NCBI GenBank assembly: GCA_963931865.1
Contig: OZ007514.1
Coordinates: forward strand, 1,932,027-1,996,026
Length of the DNA stretch: 64,000 nucleotides
Source: Axinella damicornis
Taxonomy: Eukaryota; Porifera; Demospongiae; Axinellida; Axinellidae
Direction of reading: 5' to 3'
Below are positions 1 to 8,078 of the stretch, in pieces. Position numbers and translations under genes: made by a program. Positions within the stretch are counted from its first letter, which is position 1; each line of letters opens with the position of its first letter. The notes under the pieces are model-generated. The model was not told where the DNA came from, made no database searches, and saw only the letters and a list, made by a program, of their open reading frames with translations.

Positions 1-942
1 GCCAAGAGCAAGAGCGCAGCGTGCCATCCCCCCGGCCACGAGGCTGCGGGTCTGAAAGAGGGAGGTGCTCCCGGTGGAGCAGTTGTTGTTGCAGTTAGAG
101 ATTGGGATCCCGGTCAGTCCAACTTCGTAGAGCGCCCTCTGACCTCGTGTAGAACTCCCAAACACATACCCAACATTCTGTGGGGACAGAAATGGAAATA
201 AAGTACTCACCCCCTAGTAAGGAGTCACTCTAGCCTTGTTCCCAACTGGCCTGGGAACGAGGCTAGGGGTCACTCCAGAACATATATGGTCATGAAAGGC
301 TAGATTAGTGTTTGTCATTACTGTGCACAAATGTGGTCACTATTAACTTTAAGGTTACTAGGTACTAGATTTTAGCAGGGCTAGAAAACCTGTAAAAGTA
401 AACCTGGAATAGAACAGAACGAAACCTGGAATGGAACAGAATGGAAAAGTTGAATGATATTCCAGCACTGAGACCAAGGTACGATTCTGCTTTCTGCATA
501 GTACATGTAGGAGTAACTATTATACCCTCCATTTATACAGTACTGTAGTGAATGGAGTGACTGCTCCATTCCTAATACCCTAGCCTGCTAGATGCTCTTC
601 ATCCTCTGTCATGTCTGTTAAATCATGCACTAACCACTAACTCAACCACCAACGTACAGCTGCTTGAATGGCATCGTAGGGCACACCTGCATCCTTCAGT
701 GCCATACTAACAGCTTCCTTCGCCATCTGCGGATAGCTGGGGCCCTCTGCACCCAGGGGCTAAGAACAGGGCAAACACGAACATGATCAGATTGTGAATG
801 TCTTGAAATGCCCTGGTACCTTCTGAAATTTAGTCATGCCCACGCCCACGACAAAGACCCTCTCTCTCCCGCTCCCCAGAGCGGTTGAGAGCAGCCGGGA
901 GCACCCAACACGCACTCTCTGACACAGATACCTCCCAGCCAT
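1..942 (-). CDS. SCPx-type thiolase, first three exons (paralogous copy, runs off the left edge)
   Basis: Exon 1 is 820-942, exon 2 is 658-759 and exon 3 is 1-177, continuing beyond the window. Exon 3 encodes the thiolase nucleophile segment NNNCSTGS. All three exons keep the reading frame and splice sites of the complete gene at 11395-15747, and the exon-3 differences I checked are synonymous. That suggests a functional or very recent copy. Whether the remaining eleven exons exist lies outside the window. Confidence 0.8.
231..265. mobile_element. 35-bp TAGCC hairpin element with target duplication
   Basis: The element opens TAGCCTTGTTCCCA and closes TGGGAACGAGGCTA. It is flanked by ggagtcactc on the left and ggggtcactc on the right. 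The paralogous site near 15322 has one ggggtcactc and no insertion, so it is a natural empty site. Same family as 25851-25902 and the others listed below. Confidence 0.8.
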
Positions 943-1079
943 CCTGCTTGCTGTACTGTTTACAAATTAGGAGCTCCGCCCCCTATCACCTGATAGTCAT
1001 GTGATGTTAATTTTTGCGATTTGGCGCGAAATTTGTTGTGGCAGTATGTAGTACTTGTACTTGTGAGACGGTATACCGT
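943..1079. promoter_or_regulatory. Copy of the bidirectional SCPx/NCAPD2 promoter
   Basis: The 137 bp between the two divergent ATGs are retained from the 15748-15884 promoter, including the E2F-like palindrome TTTGGCGCGAAA at 1020-1031. Confidence 0.65.
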
Positions 1080-2214
1080 ATGGCGACTGTGTTGGAGTTC
1101 CACATCCCGCTCTCGCGGGAGGATCTGCTCAGCCAAGGAGACAGGAGCCAGTATGTCGTGTCAGAGTGCTGCACAGCTGCCGAGGTCACCAACAGATTAG
1201 AAGGTACGCACGCTGCAGCTGCATATATGAACTGTAATGTATGTTATGTACATGCAGAACTGTGAGGTAGTAGAGGAGCAGGTCTGGTGGTAGCTACCCT
1301 GGTCCCCCGACCCTTCTTTATATAGAAGTGATGAAGACGAGTGTCTGGACAAATGACCTATCCTTCAGTGTGGCCACTGTGAGCGTAGGGCAAAGTGTTA
1401 TCCATGCTGAATGAAATGCAATTGGCTATGCTTGAGGGTAGATTGTTTGCCCAGACCCTTCTTTTCATTCTCGAAGAAAGATGATGTAAGGTAAAGCGGG
1501 GTAACTTGGAACAATTTTCAAGAAATCAGCTCTAATTTCTGACTGGAAGCAGATAGAAACTTGCGGTAAAGTTCGGAAGATAGCACAGTCTTTCCTCTAT
1601 CTACACTGCAAATTTCATAGCTCTAGCTGCTGTTGTTCCTTTGCAATGTAGCCAAACATCAAGGAACATCAAAATTGGTGGGTGGGTAACTTGGAACGGT
1701 AGCTACCTACACAATGCAAAATAGGAGTGTAGCTAAAGCCCTAGTGTTAGTTTCAGAAGGGTAGTTAAGTTGCTTTGCACCGATCTGATCCTGCTGACTC
1801 TTGCTGGTAAGTTTCCACTTTCAGAAAAATTGAAATTCAGTGAAACCGAAGACTCAAAGCTACCTGGCTCCCGTGTGATAGGACTTCAGACTTCAAGACT
1901 AGGTGCAAGTGTTAAGCAGGCATAGCAGTTTGTATGTACCAAGTCTGAGCTTGAACGTCATCTTCTCCTCAGTGCTAGAAACAGTCGTTCCAAGTTACCC
2001 CCCGTTCCAAGTTACCCCCCGTTCCAAGTTACCCCGCCTTACCTTACCAGACTAGTTCTGAGCCAGCCTGATCATGAGGCACACTGCCAGACAAACTATA
2101 TGACAACATACACACAGTTGATGTGTTCACTACCTACTCAGAGTGTTGGAGCGTACTCAGAGGGAGCCCCACTGCCATCACACAGTGCTTTGACACCTTC
2201 TACAGCCTGCTACA
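1080..2214 (+). pseudogene. 5' fragment of NCAPD2 (exons 1-2 only)
   Basis: Exon 1 (1080-1203) begins MATVLEFHIPLSREDLL as in the complete gene, and exon 2 is 2142-2214. Exon 2 ends at the same GC-type donor (taca|gcaagt). No matching exon 3 follows: homology ends at about 2270, and sequence beyond the CA repeat is unrelated. I read it as a truncated copy whose promoter may still fire. Splicing into the unidentified exons downstream, giving a chimeric transcript, cannot be excluded, but I found no exon in the right phase. Confidence 0.8.
1489..2044. mobile_element. Tc1/mariner-style MITE, 556 bp, TA target duplication
   Basis: The left end begins AGGTAAAGCGGGGTAAC and the right end is its inverse with one mismatch over 24 bp. 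The element is flanked by TA (1487-1488 and 2045-2046). The paralogous segment near 16302 reads gatgaggtaccagac with a single TA and no element. There is no long ORF inside, so it is non-autonomous. Just inside the right terminus the motif gttccaagttacccc is repeated three times. Confidence 0.88.
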
Positions 2215-2281
2215 GCAAGTCTGAATTAGCAAAATCCCTTTGATTTGATGTCTTTGTGACATGGCTGCCATGTTATACACG

Positions 2282-2283
<2 letters not shown>

Positions 2284-2328
<45 letters not shown>

Positions 2329-2366
2329 CACACATACACACACGCACACACACACACACACACACC
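2284..2366. repeat. (CA)n microsatellite at the duplication breakpoint
   Basis: Imperfect CA dinucleotide run lying exactly where homology between the two SCPx/NCAPD2 copies ends. Protein-like ORFs across it are low-complexity artefacts. Confidence 0.9.
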
Positions 2367-2401
2367 ACTGCAGAGATGAATAATACCAATCCCTATGGTC
2401 A

Positions 2402-2504
2402 GAACTGGAGACGCTTGCGGAGGCTTACAGTAGCAACTCAGAGCATCGTCGGCAGCTGCTGGAGTTCATCCTGCAAACCACCGCCCACTCCCTGAGTATG
2501 CAGG
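2402..2504 (+). CDS. Candidate internal exon of an unidentified gene
   Basis: An open, helix-like frame, starting ELETLAEAYSSNSEH and ending TTAHSLSMQ, stops at an ATGCAG|GTGAAT donor. The proposed acceptor (tatggtcag) is weak. The phase does not fit NCAPD2 exon 2 of the truncated copy upstream, so it probably belongs to a different gene that continues rightwards. I do not recognise the protein. Confidence 0.3.
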
Positions 2505-2932
2505 TGAATCGCAAGACACCCCCAACTGCCAAGTTGGAGAACTCGACTCCTGCTACCACGCCCATGACTAACTGTACAGTATGACAATGACTACATTCAT
2601 CCATGCATCTGGCCCCTCTGGTAGGAATTCACATTTATCTATCTTTTGTCCACAATGTTTTACCTCTGAGGGGTTTTATATTTGGCTACAAAAGGCAAAG
2701 CCTATTTAAACCAGGTCCCCTGGACGGATGGTTTTAGATCCCTTCAGAAGGTCATACCTCCTCCTTTAAAGTAGTACAGGCTGAGCTACATGTAACTTGC
2801 AGCTATGTGAAAAACACCATGGGACTCAAACCTGCAACTTTTAGTCGATAGTCGAGTGGTTTAAATGTTGGGCCATTCTGGTAGCTAGTATGGTGTTGGT
2901 TCAGCTGTTCATTTTATTCCACTGTTTTTCAG
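2505..2932. other. Non-coding stretch before the tandem duplication
   Basis: No convincing exon. From about 2830 the sequence is the left edge of the tandem duplication and resembles 4570-4668. Confidence 0.5.
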
Positions 2933-3227
2933 ATACCAGCGGATGTCAGAGAGAGAGAGAAAGAGACTTTAATCTCGGGGACAGAAACAACGATCACGGT
3001 GTGTGGAAACCACCCCCTCACCCTCACTCCACACCAGCACCCCACCAGCCCTCACTGTCCCAACAGCTGAACTTCAAGCCTCTCCCAGTACTCGCCAAAC
3101 CAGTTGCATCAGTGCTGTCAATTTGGACTTCCCGGCAGAGGTCAAAGGCCAGCAGCAGCCATGTTGAATTCGCTGGGAGAAGATACGGGGAGAAGGCTGA
3201 GCTCTATCCGTCACTCAATAATAGCAG
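2933..3227 (+). CDS. Candidate exon, unit A, of an unidentified gene
   Basis: It starts after tgtttttcag and ends at atagcag|gtgcgt. The reading frame is rich in Arg, Pro and His and includes WKPPPHPHSTPAPHQPS and ends GEKAELYPSLNNS. It is 295 nt, 2 nt longer than its twin at 4669-4961 because of one extra GA in a short GA run. The two copies therefore cannot use the same frame from acceptor to donor. I do not recognise the protein. Confidence 0.4.
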
Positions 3228-3288
3228 GTGCGTACATGTGCGTGTTACGGTGGCCCTGGAGGTCATATTGGATAAGCACTGATAGCAA

Positions 3289-4029
3289 TGTGACGGTATG
3301 CGATCGTGGCGATCGTGGTGTGACGGTAGGCGATCGTGGTGTGACTGTAGGCGATCGTGGTGTGACGGTAGGCGATCGTGGTGTGAAGGTAGGCGATCGT
3401 GGTGTGAAGGTAGGCGATCGTGGTGTGACGGTATGCGATCGTGGCGATCGTGGTGTGACGGTAGGCGATCGTGGTGTGACTGTAGGCGATCGTGGTGTGA
3501 CGGTAGGCGATCGTGGTGTGAAGGTAGGCGATCGTGGTGTGACGGTAGGCGATCGTGGTGTGACGGTAGGCGATCGTGGTGTGACGGTAGGCGATCGTGG
3601 TGTGACGGTAGGCGATCGTGGTGTGACGGTAGGCGATCGTGGTGTGACGGTAGGCGATCGTGGTGTGACGGTAGGCGATCGTGGTGTGACGGTAGGCGAT
3701 CGTGGTGTGACGGTAGGCGATCGTGGTGTGACGGTAGGCGATCGTGGTGTGACGGTAGGCGATCGTGGTGTGAAGGTAGGCGATCGTGGTGTGACGGTAG
3801 GCGATCGTGGTGTGCCGGTAGGCGATCGTGGTGTGACGGTAGGCGATCGTGGTGTGACGGTAGGCGATCGTGGTGTGACGGTAGGCGATCGTGGTGTGAC
3901 GGTAGGCGATCGTGGTGTGACGGTAGGCGATCGTGGTGTGACGGTAGGCGATCGTGGTGTGACGGTAGTCGGTCGTGGTGTGACAGTAGGCGATCGTGGT
4001 GTGACGATAGGCGATCGTGGTGTGACGAT
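3289..4029. repeat. 21-bp minisatellite array A (~35 units)
   Basis: The consensus unit is GCGATCGTGGTGTGACGGTAG, containing the palindrome CGATCG. As 21 is a multiple of three and stops are absent from most frames, several long ORFs appear on both strands (for example a VTVGDRG heptad). They are repeat artefacts, not evidence of proteins. Two places have a shortened unit (gcgatcgtggcgatcgtgg). Confidence 0.95.
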
Positions 4030-4668
4030 AGACAGTATAGAAGTGTACAATATACACTGCAAAAGTCAATAAAGTCGATTCAACCCAAAGTGAGTTTCCT
4101 CATTTTCTGTTTAGCGTCATCCCCTGACTTGATCCACCTCCTGCCTTTTGTGACTTGGTCCCTTTGTTTATCCGATAGCACTAGTCTGAATACCTTTCCC
4201 CCCCAACTGTGCAATACCTGATGCATGAATGCTGTCCAGTAAGACATGAATATTTGCCATAACCAATAGCATCATCATGTGAATGTTGCACCCAGATGGT
4301 GCTAACAAGCAGCAAACAGCAAATGAATTTCTGCACGGATATCCAATCCTGGGTTCATGCATAGCGGCATGCAGCACCAGCTCCAGCAGGAGATGAATTG
4401 GTTTGCAACTCAAAGAATTGGAAGGTTAAAATTAAACCCAGGATGCTTTTACAGTGACAGTGACCCAGCACCAGACACCATGCCCATACAGAAGCCCATA
4501 ACGAGAGTGGCTCCTGATTCAAGTGACCCACGATTTGGAACACATGGAGACGGCAGTTCACATTTTGGAGAACACTAACTTGCAACTTTTAGTTGATAGT
4601 TTAAATGTTATGCCATTCTGGTAGCTAGTATGGTGTTCAGCTGTTCAAATTATTATTTATTATTCCAG

Positions 4669-4961
4669 ATACCAGCGGATGTCAGAGAGAGAGAAAGAGA
4701 CTTTAATCTCGGGGACAGAAACAACGATCACGGTGTGTGGAAACCACCCCCTCACCCTCACTCCACACCAGCACCCCACCAGCCCTCACTGTCCCAACAG
4801 CTGAACTTCAAGCCTCTCCCAGTACTCGCCAAACCAGTTGCATCAGTGCTGTCAATTTGGACTTCCCGGCAGAGGTCAAAGGCCAGCAGCAGCCATGTTG
4901 AATTCGCTGGGAGAAGATACGGGGAGAAGGCTGAGCTCTATCCGTCACTCAATAATAGCAG
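4669..4961 (+). CDS. Candidate exon, unit B, of an unidentified gene
   Basis: Near-identical to 2933-3227 but 293 nt long. Its open frame begins IPADVRERERDFNLGD directly after a tattccag acceptor and is open to the aatagcag|gtgcgt donor. Of the two copies this one reads through most simply. Product unknown. Confidence 0.4.
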
Positions 4962-5022
4962 GTGCGTACATGTGCATGTTACGGTGGCCCTGGAGGTCAT
5001 ATTGGATAAGCACTGATAGCAA

Positions 5023-6249
5023 TGTGACGGTATGCGATCGTGGTGTGACGGTAGGCGATCGTGGTGTGACTGTAGGCGATCGTGGTGTGACGGTATGCGA
5101 TCGTGGTGTGACGGTATGCGATCGTGGTGTGACGGTAGGCGATCGTGGTGTGACGGTATGCGATCGTGGTGTGACGGTAGGCGATCGTGGTGTGACGGTA
5201 TGCGATCGTGGTGTGACGGTATGCGATCGTGGTGTGACGGTATGCGATCGTGGTGTGACGGTAGGCGATCGTGGTGTGACGGTATGCGATCGTGGTGTGA
5301 TGGTAGGCGATCGTGGTGTGACGGTAGGCGATCGTGGTGTGACGGTAGGCGATCGTGGTGTGACGGTAGGCGATCGTGGTGTGACGGTAGGCGATCGTGG
5401 TGTGACGGTATGCGATCGTGGTGTGACGGTAGGCGATCGTGGTGTGACGGTAGGCGATCGTGGTGTGACGGTATGCGATCGTGGTGTGACGGTAGGCGAT
5501 CGTGGTGTGACGGTAGGCGATCGTGGTGTGACTGTAGGCGATCGTGGTGTGACGGTAGGCGATCGTGGTGTGACGGTATGCGATCGTGGTGTGACGGTAT
5601 GCGATCGTGGTGTGACGGTAGGCGATCGTGGTGTGACGGTATGCGATCGTGGTGTGACGGTAGGCGATCGTGGTGTGACGGTATGCGATCGTGGTGTGAC
5701 GGTATGCGATCGTGGTGTGACGGTATGCGATCGTGGTGTGATGGTAGGCGATCGTGGTGTGACGGTATGCGATCGTGGTGTGACGGTAGGCGATCGTGGT
5801 GTGACGGTAGGCGATCGTGGTGTGACGGTAGGCGATCGTGGTGTGACGGTAGGCGATCGTGGTGTGACGGTAGGCGATCGTGGTGTGACGGTATGCGATC
5901 GTGGTGTGACGGTAGGCGATCGTGGTGTGACGGTAGGCGATCGTGGTGTGACTGTAGGCGATCGTGGTGTGACGGTAGGCGATCGTGGTGTGACGGTAGG
6001 CGATCGTGGTGTGACGGTAGGCGATCGTGGTGTGACGGTAGGCGATCGTGGTGTGACGGTAGGCGATCGTGGTGTGACGGTAGGCGATCGTGGTGTGACG
6101 GTAGGCAATCGTGGTGTGACGGTAGGCGATCGTGGTGTGACGGTAGGCGATCGTGGTGTGACGGTAGGTGATCGTGGTGTGACAGTAGTCGGTCGTGGTG
6201 TGACAGTAGGCGATCGTGGTGTGACGATAGGCGATCGTGGTGTGACGAT
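5023..6249. repeat. 21-bp minisatellite array B (~58 units)
   Basis: Same 21-bp unit as array A. Here the variants GGTATGCGATCG and GGTAGGCGATCG alternate irregularly, showing unit-level exchange since the duplication. ORFs across it are artefacts of the repeat. Confidence 0.95.
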
Positions 6250-6829
6250 AGACAGTATAGAAGTGTACAATATACACTGCAAAAGTCAATAAAGTCGATT
6301 CAACCCAAAGTGAGTTTCCTCATTTTCTGCTTAGCGTCATCCCCTGACTTGATCCACCTCCTGCCTTTTGTGACTTGGTCCCTTTGTTTATCCGATAGCA
6401 CTAGTCTGAATACCTTTCCCCCCCCAACTGTGCAATACCTGATGCATGAATGCTGTCCAGTAAGACATGAATATTTGCCATAACCAATAGCATCATCATG
6501 TGAATGTTGCACCCAGATGGTGCTAACAAGCAGCAAACAGCAAATGAATTTCTGCACGGATATCCAATCCTGGGTTCATGCATAGCGGCATGCAGCACCA
6601 GCTCCAGCAGGAGATGAATTGGTTTGCAACTCAAAGAATTGGAAGGTTAAAATTAAACCCGGGATGCTTTTACAGTGACAGTGACCCAGCACCAGACACC
6701 ATGCCCATACAGAAGCCAGCAGCAGCCATGTTGAATTCGCTGGGAGAAGATCCATGTTTAGTCCTGTATTTCAAGTGGTTGCTAAAGGTTTTGGAAGTGC
6801 AGAGGCTGGCAAAGGGCACATTGTCCTAA

Positions 6830-8012
6830 TAATGTGTTTTCCTTATGGTCAGTAAAGGGGGTGCACTAGGTGAAAATAGGTCTGATAGGGGGGTACATTG
6901 TAACAATAGGGGGGTACGGCACCCCCTTAAAGGAACATAGAGAGAACACTGACTACATGTACGCAAGAGCTGATGCTTGAATGCTGTCCAGTAACACATG
7001 AATATTTGCCTACCAATTATCATCATGTGAATATTGCACCCAGATGGTGATAACAAGCTGCACGAACAACAAATGAATGTTAGTACACTCTGCACTGGAT
7101 ATCCAGTTGAAATTTTTGTACTGGGTTCATGCATTGCTGCTGCATGCAGCACTGGCTCCAGCAAAATATCTCCTTGGTGATGGAGTTTTGTCTGCTCATT
7201 GGCCTCAACAGTTGTAGCTGTAGGAAATATGACATCATGTACACCCCAAAAATTGCTCAGAAGTAACAAAAATTCATCACCCCATCTGAGTCCAGCTGCA
7301 GTATGTGTTCAGTATGAGTAGCTAAGAGCATGAGGCATCATTCTGAAAACTGCAACAACAGTTGCCACACCCCATTCTACTTGATATGCTCACTTGACGC
7401 ATGATGTGCATACTCATTATGCTCTATTACAGAAGTATAGTGTAGCTATAGCATCTCTTTTTGCTATTCAAATTGTAAGTGCATTGCTGCCAAAACTAAG
7501 CAGCAGTGCTCTACGTCACAGTACGTTTCTGTGTGGACCCCATCCCTAGCTGTCCCCTGAAGGGTGTTGGAGTACCGCAGCGTTAGGTATGGCATTTCTA
7601 CATCTCACTCTGTCTAGGAAGAATCACACCGGTCTGAAGATGCGGCAAGGAAGCACCTTGACTTTGAAATGCCCACCAGCATTTTCTAATGCTCTGATTA
7701 ACACTCTCTATGGTAATGTCACATGACTTATGACATGTGTCCAACCTCCCCTGGATATTCAATTTCCCATAATATGTACGTGTACTTCATGACACTGTTT
7801 GTCTTCCCTGTAGTGTGGTGCCACCCGTGGAACAAGATACCTAATATCACTCCCTAACATGTTATATCAATCACGTTCCTGTGGATGTAACAGTTACTAC
7901 TCTTTCCTGTCAATAAAATTATGTTGCCAACTGCTACTCCATACTTGATTTGCATGCGTAACGTCAACGGATCTGCATAGCTGGCTAATTAATATTCCTC
8001 AGCCCCTCCCAC
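6830..8012. other. Spacer upstream of the NLR gene
   Basis: Contains a diverged copy of the 4215-4395 spacer (6969-7170). It also holds a possible terminal exon at about 7619-7686, after tctgtctag, whose frame starts EESHRSEDAARKHLDF and ends in TAA, and an AATAAA at about 7912. These may be the 3' end of the unidentified gene beginning near 2400. That is speculative, and nothing else is visible. Confidence 0.35.
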
Positions 8013-8044
8013 CATAGATATAAGACCGGAACTTTATATCTATG
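8013..8044. promoter_or_regulatory. TATA-containing inverted repeat 35 bp before the NLR start
   Basis: Perfect 11-bp arms CATAGATATAA and TTATATCTATG are separated by 10 bp, ending 34 bp before the ATG at 8079. Both arms contain TATA-like sequence, so this is a plausible core promoter. Function is inferred from position only. Confidence 0.45.
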
Positions 8045-8078
8045 CTCCCACCAAGCGAAAAGCAAAGCAACAGAGAAA

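Larger units (their letters stand above)
1..2270. repeat. Segmental copy of the SCPx/NCAPD2 head-to-head region
   Basis: This block matches 15108-16519 almost base for base, with SCPx exons 1-3, the shared promoter and NCAPD2 exons 1-2 in the same order and orientation. The match stops abruptly near 2270, at a CA microsatellite, where the other copy continues into NCAPD2 exon 3. The left copy carries two insertions that the right copy lacks (231-265 and 1489-2044), so the right copy shows the empty sites. The three exon-3 differences I compared are all synonymous. It could be a real duplication or a misplaced alternative haplotype; the sequence alone does not decide. Confidence 0.9.
2830..6714. 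repeat. Tandem duplication of a ~1.7-kb unit containing an exon and a 21-bp minisatellite
   Basis: Unit A is about 2830-4575 and unit B about 4576-6714. Each has the same order: a candidate exon, a short spacer, a 21-bp minisatellite array, an identical 3' spacer (with AATAAA near 4066 and 6288) and a block encoding MNWFATQRIGRLKL. The units differ mainly in array length. After 6714 a ~35-bp piece of the exon reappears (6715-6751), like the start of a third unit that broke off. A diverged fragment of the 3' spacer is also present at about 6969-7170. Confidence 0.88.

Noticed and set aside
3104..6292. Long ORFs on both strands (up to ~480 aa) rich in VTVGDRG, TPRSPTV, RSWCDGR or HTTIAYR
   Set aside because: They are frames through the 21-bp minisatellite, which has no stops in most frames. 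Simultaneous openness on both strands shows that it is a repeat property.
2285..6714. CRISPR-like array of direct repeats
   Set aside because: The 21-bp units abut with no spacers, the setting is an intron-rich animal genome and no cas-like gene is near.
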